A DNA stretch of 64,000 nucleotides from Panopea generosa. Its lineage: Eukaryota > Mollusca > Bivalvia > Adapedonta > Hiatellidae. Of the stretch, positions 53,263 to 64,000 are shown piece after piece. A program made the translations under genes and the position numbers. The DNA is taken from the NCBI GenBank assembly GCA_029582155.1, contig CM055898.1, positions 34,278,955-34,342,954 of the forward strand, read 5' to 3'. Below the pieces are notes generated by a model, which made no database searches, was not told the DNA's origin, and saw nothing but the letters and a program-made list of their open reading frames with translations. Position 1 is the stretch's first letter. Every line of letters begins with the position of its first letter.

Positions 53263-55818
53263 TATGGAAAATCGTATATCCACAAAAGACATCAATTCAA
53301 TAATTATGACAAGCACTACATACAAGAATTAATACACTACATAAAAGAACTTTTTTCTTCTTAGCAGCTATGATTCAAGTGTTGCATGTAACAAACAGAC
53401 AGGTTAACACTGACAGCGAGCCAGAGGTTATTAAATACATTTTCGTTGTTTGGACTCTTGAAACAGCTGTGACTAGTCTCCCATCTTCAAGATCTTCACC
53501 GGCTGCCACTTGTTTTGTTGTATAATCATTACTTTGCCATTATGAAGCCCACTTCTGTGTGGTGAATACCATTTTATCTTTAAACATTTTCCATTATTTG
53601 ATTACAAGAAGTGCTTAACAATTACAGGTATACCCCATTCATATGTCAATAAAAACACCAGCTTGCTATTCTCTTATATACTTTATATATATAAAACCTT
53701 ACGTTTTGGAATTTTTTAACTTCAAGCTGAAATTTTATTGTCCAAACTCCTTTCTTTGATCTTAACCTGTCTAATATATTTTTCCACCAATGAGCACAAA
53801 ATGGAACAAATTGTCAAAAATTACTTTCATCTCTCTATCACATCACATTATCAGTACAATGGGTATGATTCTAAAAAAAAAATTTCAGAAGATAAAACTT
53901 TCAACACAAGTCAAAGATTTCCATGGTTTACCATGGTGACAACCTTACTGTTGCTTCCGAAGCAGAATTGTTTCTTCACACCCATCGCAATGGCATCAAT
54001 ACATGCAACAACCAAAAAAACTGACTAAGGAATAAATGAGCTTCCCAACAATATATCAATCCTGCTGCCAGAAACACATGTTAATCCTTTCTGAAAGAGC
54101 TTACAGCATTGTTTATAAACTTGAGTGGAGGGAAAAATCATCTCTTCCTTAGAAAAAAAGAGATAATTTTCTTGCGATTTTTTTTATAGATATTTTAAAA
54201 TTATGTGCTGGATCTATCCTCTGTGCTTTGAAAAATTAATAGTTTTAAAGTTGATGAAAATATTCCAAATCTCTCAGGGGCACTGATGAATGACTATTCA
54301 ACTGCCAAGCTACACATATTATTGATTACACATGCCAGACTGCTCATTTACTGAAATATCAAACTTCCAAAAATACACTTCAAGTAAACATTAAACACAA
54401 TTGGGATTGGAACCGGCAGATTTCAGAGAAGCTGTTTTTCTTTAGGAAGTTATCACCTCCATAATACAGCCATTGTTGCCTTCCAGAATATAAAAAAAAA
54501 ACTCCCAACTACTTTGCAAGATGTGTGCAGCACCTCTGCTGCGTAATGGACCATTCCACCCTGATATAGGCCATTCACTGATAAGTTAACAGTAGTCAAT
54601 GAGTTCCGATTATCTAACTGATCCTTAAAGGGATTTAATTTGATAAAAACCACAAATAAAAAAGCCAAAACGGATATTACATGTCATAACTATGCTGGAA
54701 TCATAAAAAATTATCTTACAGAAACAAATTAGTCAGTGTTTACTTGCTCAATTTTTTCTTCACTTGAAACAGGATGGCTCAATTCAAGCCATCACATGCC
54801 TGTTTTAGTCATATCAACGAATTACAAACCATCCAATTAATCAATCCAGGGGTCACGAGTTTGAATCCCTGCACTACCACGGGTCACAGTAATAACTGAT
54901 TATTAACTTTGTTCTGCAGTCATTAGTTTCTCACCTCTGAATATCAGGGTAAGTAGTCTGGTACTGGATCAGTACACATACACAGCTGCCATTTCCTATC
55001 AAGTTGGAAAGATTTGATGAGAATACATACTTATATTATATATAGTTTCTGAAATACGAATATGGTTGAAGCAAGGGTGTGATGTGATGGAAACGGACCG
55101 CAACCTTTATTTCCATCATTACTGGTGCACAGCTTGCAGAGACCGTTATTGTAGCAATAAATGCAGGTTAATGATGATTTCTGTAGCAGGGAAAGTGCTA
55201 CAGCAGATCTCTGATGCAACATTTATGAAGATGAATGAACAAAGTGCACACTTTATGTCCCTGTCAGAGTTAATCTTTCCTGATTTCTTCATAGATTATT
55301 TCCTCTGTGAGCTCAACTCAGTAATTCCACCTATTTTCAAGAACAAAATGTTTCAGTCTGGGACTTCATACAGAGGTATGAAAGTAAGAGGGAACCAAAC
55401 TGCCAAGCCAGTTCATGGTTTACTTAATACCCCGGATATAAACTACTGATCAGTGTCAGTCCTCGACCCAATATAAATTCTTTACTTTAATAACTGCCAC
55501 GTCATTATATCATAAAAATAATATTTCATTTTTGGGGAATAACTCTCAACTAAATCGTTTAAAGCAGGAATATTACTGTCACATGGTGAAACTTCATAAA
55601 GAGCAGAATGTGTCTCATTGGTGTAAAAAAAAGTACCAAGTGCCTTTGTATAGTTAATGGCCACAATGCTCCTTCTGAGTGGAGTCTGTAATTTACATAA
55701 ACAGAATGTTTTGCATTTTTTGCATTAAATGTTCTGTTTTGGTTCGATACTTTTTTAAACAGTTTTTCACTTATTCAATGGTGATTTGTGCAACTAATCA
55801 TCACTCCTTGGCTAAACA

Positions 55819-55900
55819 CACCTTACCAGACACCAGAACAAGACACCTTACCAGACACCAGAACAAGACACCTTACCAGACACCAGAACAAGACACACCT
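55819..55900. repeat. 25-bp tandem repeat, ~3 units
   Basis: ACACCTTACCAGACACCAGA followed by ACAAG, three almost identical units. Confidence 0.92.
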
Positions 55901-56849
55901 TAACTCTCTACAAGGCACTGACTAATTCCCTAAAATTCAAAAGAAAAGGACTCATTGTGGCAATAGTACAAAATTCATCACCTATCGTCACAAAAGACTC
56001 TGACTGTGGCTGCCCAATTTACAACCCCTAGATTGACAGTCAGATGCTTTACTCAGTCTGTGAAAAATAGATATAGCCCGAGACCTAGTATATGACACTT
56101 TACATTGGACTTCAAAAGTTTTCCAAATGTACAGACTTAATATTAAAATGGAAGCCAATCAAATTTTAGCAAGATGTTGGGAGAAATTTACAGAGTTTCT
56201 TTGCTGAAAACTGGATAAGATCATGATGAAATGATACAAAATGAGAAGAGAAATTTAATGTAAATTTAAGGTCTTCTGTCATTTACAGATTATAAGAATT
56301 GAATCCTGAATATGTAGTTTTGTAAAGTCTCTAGTCCAAAGCAGTACTGTATTGAAAAAGTTTTTGGCACAGACTGTTTACTTACTCAACTGGTCAGGTC
56401 TGGCTACCAACTGATGTTTACAGAACTTTCAAAAATCTATAGATAAAGAAAGCTACAAAACTTTTAAAACGTGCTGGAATGAAAAAACAAGGAGTTAGAC
56501 CTGCATTACATGCAACACCTTACAACCACAGAATCAACTGAAATCTCTCTTACCTGTAACAAAGTAAGCAGTACTGTGAAATTACTCACCGTGGAACTTG
56601 AAAATTTATGGTAAAAAGTTAACTTCAAATTACAGTTATCTTTTTTTTCAAATAGGAAACACATTTGTATGCAGCTGTTAACAGATAAGGGAGGCTTTTT
56701 CTTTTTTTGTACTTTGTCTACTGGAATATCTCCCAAGAATTTAGATTAAAGATGCAAAGTAATCTAATCAAATCTGCGCAAAGAAACAATATACCATTGA
56801 TGTGAGAAGAATTGAGGGAGATATAAGTAAAACTTTAGTATACTGCACA

Positions 56850-57260
56850 CATTGATTTGAACTAAAGTGTAAATTTCGTGAATTCCAATATTTCTGATGT
56901 TTTAATATCATGATGATTTGCTTTTAATGTTTTTGCCATCGAGTTTTGCAAATTTAACGTAAAAATTTCTTGAATTCCAATATTTTTTAAATTTTTATTA
57001 CATGACGATTTGGTTTTAATGTCTTTGCCATTAGGTTTTGCTAATTTAAAGTGTAAATTTCTTGAATTCCGATATTTTTTACAACTTGATGATTTTTATG
57101 TCTTCGCCACCAGGATTTGTTCTGTTATAAAATTGCATTGATTTGAACCTAGAAAGTGTAAGTTTCCTGTGAAGTCCAATGTTTTTATAGCTTGACGATT
57201 TAATTTATGTCTTTGCCATCAAGTTGTGTTATCTTTAAGAAAGCATTGATTTAAACAGAA
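56850..57260. repeat. Imperfect ~100-bp tandem repeat, 4 units
   Basis: Each unit contains TTTCTTGAATTCCAATATTT-like, TTGACGATTT-like and ATGTCTTTGCCATCAGG-like blocks. Blocks at about 56872, 56966, 57055 and 57160. Strongly diverged AT-rich units. Confidence 0.7.
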
Positions 57261-57424
57261 GTATGAGTTTCATGGCTCCTGTTTCACAAACACATTTAAA
57301 CTTGTACATGTACTTAGAAACTTAAATCTAAGAGAAGCAGCTGGATGATTATGGTTTTAGACTGGTTCCCAAATGCATAATGAAAATTAATGGTTGCTTT
57401 GATGTTTAGTATATAATAATATAA

Positions 57425-57885
57425 GAGGCCCAAGAGGGACTGAATCACTCTACTGGCAACACAAATGGACAGATGAACATTTCATGATTTTTTTTTTTAA
57501 GTTCCTCTTCGATAAATCTTTTAGGAGACCACCATGCCATGCTACACATAAAATATTTAAGGTCTAGGCCTTGAAAATGTTTTTTAAAGTTTCATTAAAA
57601 TATGCTTATAGGCCCTGTGGAGGGGACATTTGTGGTTGAATCACGCTGGTTCAAGAACTCATCTGAGATTTTGTAGTTATGTACCTGCTGTGCAAGTTTT
57701 GTTAAGATTCAATGAAAAAAATGAAGGTGATATTGCGTCTACAACATTTTCCCTATATAACTCAATGTAAAACAGTGACCCCTGTAGCAGCCACAAATTT
57801 GATCCTTGGGACCCAATTTCAACCAATCTTTTAAGGGACTAATAACCGGTCAAAATTGAGTAAAGTTTTGAAGTCTTTAAGTTAA
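57425..57885. repeat. Dispersed repeat, 'aagaggcccaagagggactgaatc' type
   Basis: Starts AGAGGCCCAAGAGGGACTGA at 57423, with GGACATTTGTGGTTGAATCA and GGGACCCAATTTCAACCAAT further in. I associate this wording with common mollusc repeats (from memory). No frame preserved. Confidence 0.5.
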
Positions 57886-58029
57886 ATGTTGATGATACAG
57901 AAACCTAAAATCTGCTATTTTAAACCGTTGCAATTTGCTGTTTGTAATTTTTGTTTTTGTTTTTACTTTGCAAGGACAGATGTGGTTACTAATATTTAAT
58001 ATATAAGTTTCTGCTGGTTATCGACTTAT

Positions 58030-58196
58030 AGTTCACCTGGTTGTCAACATAGTTCACCTAGTTGTCAACATATAGTTCACCTCCATGTCACCATATAGTT
58101 CACCTGGTTATCACCATATAATTCACCTGGTTGTCAACATATAGTTCACCTGGTTATCAACATATAGTTCACCTGGTTGTCACCATATAGTTCACC
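58030..58196. repeat. 23-bp tandem repeat, ~7 units
   Basis: ATAGTTCACCTGGTTGTCAA followed by CAT; units vary between 18 and 23 bp. Confidence 0.92.
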
Positions 58197-59027
58197 ATGG
58201 ATGTGACATAGTCCTTAAAAGACTACGATTTTCCTGAAGAAGGCGGAAGCCGAAAATTTGTGAAAAAAAGAGTTTAATATAGACATTGATATCATTTTTT
58301 CTTCCCTTCGGAAGATTGATAGTAAATTTTATATTAAAATATTTCCTCTTCTGTTATTATGGATAGGGGATGGTATATTGTCCTGCTGCTACAGTATAAA
58401 CTACATGTACATTCATATCTCCATTATAAACAATATCTTCTGACATAACTTCCTACATAAAAACACCTTGCCAACACATACTCAACAAACTGCATGGAGA
58501 TAGGAAGAAGGAATTTTAATTGACAGTGCATGATGAGCCCCAAGGCAGTTCACTACAGAAGGATCCCAGTCTCACCATACAAAATCATCCAATCTGTCTT
58601 CATGAATGGCAGAAACCAGTCAGTAATGGAAGACCTAATCCTGATAGTGAAAATGGAGATAAAAAAAATACCATACATCCTTAAATAAACAAGGTGATGC
58701 AAATTACTACCGTACATCCTTAAATAAACAAGGTGATGCAAATAAGTAAGTGTTTATTTTGGCTTGAGAAATTAAAATTTTGTAGGAAGTAAATGTAAAA
58801 TGCAATTCTGCTGGTTATGTGAAATTTATTCAGCTTAAATGTTTATTTTAAAAATTATTATGGTTAATAAGATAACAAAGAAGATGAAAAGTTACACTAC
58901 GTAAATAACTTCCCTGATGATAAACTAAAGAAAATGACAAATGCAGTTCAACTGATCCCTGAGAATCAGTTGGAAGCAAAAAAAACCATAAATCATAAGT
59001 CCTGACATGCCTACAATCAAACTAAAA

Positions 59028-59208
59028 GCAGAGCAGTAGTGTCACGCCAGAGGTTGCGGGTTCAATCCCCAGATCAGATTAATGCCTCTTAAAAACACAC
59101 ACATTTAGTACCGATTCCATTCGGCAGCTGGACTCCAGAGCAGTTCATAAATTATATGCTTTAAGCTTTCTTAAGCTAAAAAATAAATAAATTAGTATAA
59201 ACTAATCA
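59028..59208 (+). mobile_element. tRNA-derived SINE, family B
   Basis: CAGAGCAGTAGTGTCACGCC head, GTTGCGGGTTCAATCCCCAG (B box), CCTCTTAAAAACACACACAT, TTTAAGCTTTCTTAAGCTAA and AATTAGTATAAACTAATC 3' end. Confidence 0.75.
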
Positions 59209-60539
59209 AACTGTAATAATTATTTTTACCATTTCAGTCAAATCTATTACTATGCCGACCAACTGTCTCATTATAGACACACAACCCTGTCATGGCATCC
59301 CAGCACTGGGTTTTAAACAGTCTGATATCCAATATTACATGTAACATAACTCTCTGAATATACAGACTGCCAGAACAAACACTAATCTCCAGGAGTGACC
59401 TTCCTACAGACGATTTATCATAAAACTGAGCACCAGTCACAAGAAGCAGCAGTAAAATGACGCCAAGTCAGAGGACTGAACACTGAACCAACACAGTTGA
59501 CATGCAACATACATCTAACCATCATTACGACAGGGTAAACCTATGAAAAGACAATAAATTATCTTCATACAATTTTTTATACGGCATTAATTTAAAATAA
59601 CACCAAAAACACATGTTTCATTCCCATACTGTTATTGTTTTTCTTTCATGTAATCTATTAAAACAGTAGGATTATGTTCTTAAATACAGGAAACCAGCAT
59701 TTTGTACGTCTGCTGGGAATGTTCGTAATCTTGACAATGTCAATATAGCAGCTATACAGAAACTGGCGAGATGTGTGTTGAATTTTTCCCCACCACTTAA
59801 AAATACCTCAGCTTCAGGTAAAACACACATTTATAAACAGCAGGGGATGCTAGTCAGTGCATCATACAGCATGATTTTTACCTTCCCTAAATCTTGATTA
59901 AGTAATCTCAGGTCAGCATGTCAATAACCAACTTTTTACCTTATCATCAAGACCGGGAGATGTATAAACATGTTATAGGTAACATCAAACAGGCACCATG
60001 TATGGACTGCACTCAACCTATTTCTTTTACTCCATTACCCACTGACCCCCACCTCCTCCACCCCTTAAGACCAACATATTCTACTGAATATCACAAACTA
60101 ATCCCCTCCCTTAACACAAACTGACCCCCTCCCTTAGAACCAACATATTCAAATGAATATCACAAACTGGTCCCCTCCCTCAACAAAAAATGACCTCATT
60201 CCTCATCAATTTTGTAAAATGGTAGCACAATATTGGGTTAAAATAAATAAAATTTATGCAAATCCAACTTTGAAGATAATGATTATAGTGTTAGTAGAAA
60301 ATTTAGTTTCATCCTCCTCAGATATTCAACAAGGTATGATGAAAGTTCATGAGGGTGCAGAAACTGTAAACTCCGGAGGTCTTCCCAAATCTCATCTACT
60401 TAGTGTTGCTGATGATAAAGCCAGTCAGTCATGACACAACATAATATCCTAGAATTATTTTGCAGAGCATTCACAAACTATATTCTCAGAATCATGGAGT
60501 ATAAATAGCCAACAAAAAAGTTCTTTGATTAAGTAGTCA

Positions 60540-61080
60540 CCTGTCTGTAGCTGGCCTATGGTGCAGTCATCTGTAGTTCATTATTATAAAATGTCTGCAG
60601 TGCTTATAAGGTAGACATCTGGCTGTAGCTCACAAAGGCAGTCACATGTCTATAGTTATATAAAGCAGTCCCTTGCCTGTAGCTCCTATATAAAGCATTT
60701 ATCTGACTATAGTTCCTATACAAAGCAGTCCATTGCCTGTAGCTCCTATGTAAAGCAGTCCCTTGCCTGTAGTGTCTACCATAAAGCATATATATCTGAC
60801 TGTAGTTCCTACATGAAGCATTTATCTGACTATATAGTTCCCTTATTATGCAGTCACAGTCATGCCTGTAACTCCTATATGAAGCATTTATCTGACTACA
60901 AGTCCTATATGACCTACATAAAGCAGTCCTGCACAAAGTAGTTATCCGACTGTAGCTCCTATATAAAGCAGTCACGTATCTGTATCACCTAATAAAGTTG
61001 ACTGTTTGTGAGCTTTTCCATAGAGAAATCATTTGTCTATATTATAGTATTCATATAAAGGAGCCAGTCTCTTGTTTGTA
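60540..61080. repeat. Degenerate ~26-29-bp tandem repeat, about 18 units
   Basis: Units of CCTATATAAAGCAGTCACCT-like sequence followed by GTCTGTAGCT or ATCTGACTATAGTT. Keeps a repetitive frame open on the minus strand (60604-60975), which I do not regard as coding. Confidence 0.85.
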
Positions 61081-61537
61081 GCACCTCCGTTCAGCAATCA
61101 CCTATATACCTATATGCAGTTCATTTTTGGTTTTTCCTTTACAAGATTGCTTTAAGACCAGTTCAACAGAAGATACTTTATCTAAACATAAACATCAAGT
61201 CACACATCACAAACTGAAACATTACCTGGAAACCTTCACGATTAAAATTCTAAATGGTGGATCCATCTCGTAGTGATAGAAATATGGTAAATATAAACAA
61301 ATACCAGCCTGTCGGTGTGTGTTTAATGTTTCTCGTTTGTAAATATATTGCAGGTCTGTTTGCAGACAAAAAACAAATGGCTGACATGTAATATCGTAAT
61401 AATTTATAATGTAATAGTCATGGTACAGACACATTTTTATATGTTATATTTATTCTACAACAGGATTGTAACTTCATCAATATTAAAGTTAAATGTTTTT
61501 TACATTAAATTTTCTCTTGAAAGGAAGTATATTATTA

Positions 61538-61695
61538 TCTGGATTTTTCAAAATTTTAAAATTGGCAAAAAAAACCCACAGTTTTTCCACCTATCATGCC
61601 TATATATACTTGCTGATCTCATATTGCCGTAAGGATATCTATAAAATAATGTATTGAAAAGGAATTTCATAACTTGGCCCATGCATTTTGGTTAG
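61538..61695 (+). repeat. Dispersed repeat, pair with 33912-34085
   Basis: GGATTTTTCAAAATTTTAAA, CTATCATGCCTATATATACT, TATTGCCGTAAGGATATCTA and GGAATTTCATAACTTGGCCC are in the same order as the first copy, with small indels. Confidence 0.7.
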
Positions 61696-62346
61696 ACTAA
61701 AATAACTTATTTTGTGAAAAATCAAATGAATCATGTGATTTCATTTTTATTTAATTTGATCAGTCATATTCATTACATATTGCAGAACTTGCTGCATCTT
61801 GGAAAGAATCAAAATGACGGAGTTGAAGGTTGTCAAGCAGTTTTCGCGTGCTATCTAACTTTAGATGGGGATTTCATTTTAATTTCACCACTTTCTATTT
61901 AAATATAGTTTTTGGTCACATTTTAGCTGCTCTAAAAATACCAAATCACTTGTATTATATTCATTAATAATAATAAGATGGTTTAAATCCAATTTAAAAA
62001 ATAATTTATTTTTTTAAACATTTGTAATTTATAGATAGTAATTTTTCCTGATATATTGCCTTTTAAGTGAAAATGATCACTTAATGTCAGCTTTCACAAC
62101 TGCCATAAATATGCAATGTAAGTGTACTGAAAAGTTACCATCTTTTGGATTAATAGTATTATATATTAGTTACAATTTTCTGGACTAATGATACATTAAA
62201 AGTTAACATTTTCTGAATAAATGGTACATCAAAAGTTAACAACATTTTGAATTTTCTGGATAATGATAAATCAAATGTTCACAATTTAATTTTTCTAAAT
62301 TAATGGTACATTAAGAGTTACATTTTTTTTTTATTAATAAACATGT

Positions 62347-63270
62347 TCTGAATTTCTGGATTACTGGAATATTATTTTCTGATATTATGGATTACTCGGA
62401 AGTTGCGGTCTGAATTACTGGAATATTTATTTTCTGATATTATGGATTACTTGGAAGTTGCGGTCTGGATTACTGGAATATTATTTTCTGATATTATGGA
62501 TTACAAGGAAGTAGCGAGCTGGATTACTGGAATATTATGTTCTGATATTATGGATTAGTGGAATATTATGTTCTGATATTATGGATTGCTGGAACATTAT
62601 GTTCTGATATTATGGATTGCTGGAATATTATGTTCTGATATGGAAAACTGGGAAGTTGCGGTCTGGATTACTGGAATATTATGTTCTGATATTATGGATT
62701 ACTAGGAAGTCGTGGTCTGGATTACTGGAGTATCATGTTCTGATATAATATTACTGGGAAGTTGCGGTCTGAAGTACTGGAGTATCATGTTCTGATATTA
62801 TGGATTACTGGGAAGTCGTGGTTTGGATTACTGGAATATTATGTTCTGATATTATGGACTACTAGGAAGTCGCAGTCTGGATTACTGGAGTATCATGTTC
62901 TGATATTATGGATTACTGGGAAGTTGCTGTCTGGATTACTGGACTATTACTTTCTAATATTATGGATTACTGGGAAGTCACGGTCTGGATTACTGAAATA
63001 TTACTTTTTGATATTATGGATAACTGGGAAGTCGCGGTCTATGGATTACTGGGAAGTCGCGGTCTAGATTACTGGAATATTACTTTCTGATATTATGGAT
63101 TACTGGGAAGTCATGATCTGGATTACTGGAATATTACTTTCTGATATTATGGATTACTGGGAAGTCACGGTCTGGATTACTGGAATATTACTTTTTGATA
63201 TTATGGATTACTGGGAAGTCGTGGTCTGGATTACTGGAGTACCCTGTTCTGATATTCTGGCCTACTGGGA
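62347..63270 (+). repeat. 54-bp composite tandem repeat (31 + 23 modules), ~16 units
   Basis: The full unit joins a 23-bp module (GATTACTGGGAAGTCGCGGT + CTG) and a 31-bp module (GATTACTGGAATATTATGTT + CTGATATTATG). Both begin GATTACTGG. Around 62550-62640 the 31-bp module alone repeats three times. 54 is a multiple of three, so 60-100-codon frames (for example 62762-63067) stay open with 18-residue periodicity. They are array by-products. Confidence 0.93.
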
Positions 63271-64000
63271 AATTGTCTACATCTTTTAAAATGGTTTCTC
63301 GATGTAGCGAAATCACTTTTATTCCGTTAACATTGTCATAGAAACCAGGAATGTGGTTTCTATATTTGACTATATTTAGAATGCGTGTGATATGTCAACT
63401 GCTTGATGAACCAAACATTTAATTGTTTATACTATATTATATAGTAATGAATACATGGGTGTGTAAGCCACTTCAGTCTATTTGTCACACTCGCTGCTAT
63501 TATACATCCAATTTCCACTTTTTTTGTTATATACATTTAACTAATTCATATAGTATGGCATATATGTCTATCTGTTACAGGACTGTTAACTTTATTATAC
63601 TGTAGTGCACTCAATATCAGTTTGGTGTAAACATGGTGTAAAAATGCTTATTTGAAACAATTAATGTCTTCGAAAGTCTTGATAAGGCCAGAAAAAAATA
63701 ACTGTGCTTAGGGCTACTTCACCCAAAAACCTAGGCTGTATTTTCTTTTATAACTTTTTTCTATTTTTTTTTCGAATTTTATTTCATGGAGAAATGCTCA
63801 TAATATTGGACTATTATAGACACTATTCATTTAAACTTGTTTGTCTAATCTATAAAAAAACTTATGTAATTAAGTCAATAAGGAACTACAAATATATATT
63901 TTTGTACACACATTAAGCAGAGTTGTTCAACAGTTTTTTTTTACATTTTTGTTGAACCCATTCATGTTACATGCTTGTTCATTGTTTACCCTCATTAGTA

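Larger units (their letters stand above)
53144..64000 (-). other. 5' intron or 5' flank of CELF
   Basis: The acceptor before the start codon requires an upstream 5' UTR exon on the minus strand, which I cannot locate by sequence. This 10.8 kb is thus intron, at least in part. It contains several tandem arrays (55819-55900, 56850-57260, 58030-58196, 60540-61080, 62347-63270), SINE and dispersed repeats. Stretches 53270-54830, 55010-55810, 55910-56840, 59220-60530, 61090-61530 and 63280-64000 show nothing I can name. No CpG-rich promoter-like region stands out. Confidence 0.6.

Noticed and set aside
55066..55449. 127-codon open frame with several Cys/His (HYWCTACRDRYCSNKC)
   Set aside because: The Cys spacing suggests a zinc-binding motif at first, but I cannot match it to a family, and the surrounding frame has no further support.
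62762..63289. Open frames of 60-101 codons with repeated MDYWE-type peptides
   Set aside because: Produced by the 54-bp tandem repeat. Several overlapping frames are open at once, and there is no start context or splice support.
1..64000. Prokaryotic-type defence, secretion or biosynthetic system
   Set aside because: No operon-like gene runs, ribosome binding sites or dense coding. The window is intronic DNA of one animal gene.

Overview
This is eukaryotic genomic DNA: AT-rich, almost without long reading frames, with GT-AG introns and many short interspersed elements. It holds one recognisable gene, on the minus strand. That gene is a CELF/CUGBP Elav-like RNA-binding protein of the CELF1/CELF2 group, homologous to fly Bruno proteins. 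Its protein sequence and the background repeats (tRNA-derived SINEs with CAATCAAT tails, 'gcacggaaacc' elements, 'gaaatgcgtccac...' elements) suggest a lophotrochozoan, most likely a mollusc and perhaps a bivalve. The organism is an inference, not proven here.

Eight exons can be placed to the base, running right to left: 53143-52959 (start codon, most of RRM1), 40061-39979 (rest of RRM1), 16287-16239 (end of RRM1/linker), 8705-8577 (first part of RRM2), 7868-7789 (RNP1 side of RRM2), 6381-6223 (end of RRM2, Gly-rich linker), 4829-4769 and 2395-2333 (divergent linker). The reading phase is continuous over all seven junctions and gives 268 complete codons plus one base. The rest of the linker, RRM3 and the 3' UTR must lie beyond position 1. 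The first coding exon has a splice acceptor just upstream of its ATG, so at least one 5' exon lies at higher coordinates, inside or beyond the window.

The remaining ~98% is intron or 5' flank and is a record of mobile DNA. It contains three copies of a piggyBac-like TTAA MITE, one inserted inside another MITE. It also has a 505-bp fold-back element, a 789-bp TA-flanked element inside a minisatellite, a hAT relic with a decayed BED zinc finger, a 1.18-kb element with hAT-like ends around a CpG-rich core, and several families of tRNA-derived SINEs, one nested in another with an 8-bp target duplication. Tandem arrays of 18, 23, 25, 31, 35, 48, 50/52, 54 and 80 bp are present.

No prokaryotic operon, CRISPR, phage or defence system is present. 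The most gene-relevant oddities are CA-rich tracts directly downstream of the 5' splice sites of two frame-preserving exons, a GU-rich intronic tract that could bind CELF itself, and a 50-bp tandem duplication that carries the start-codon exon boundary.
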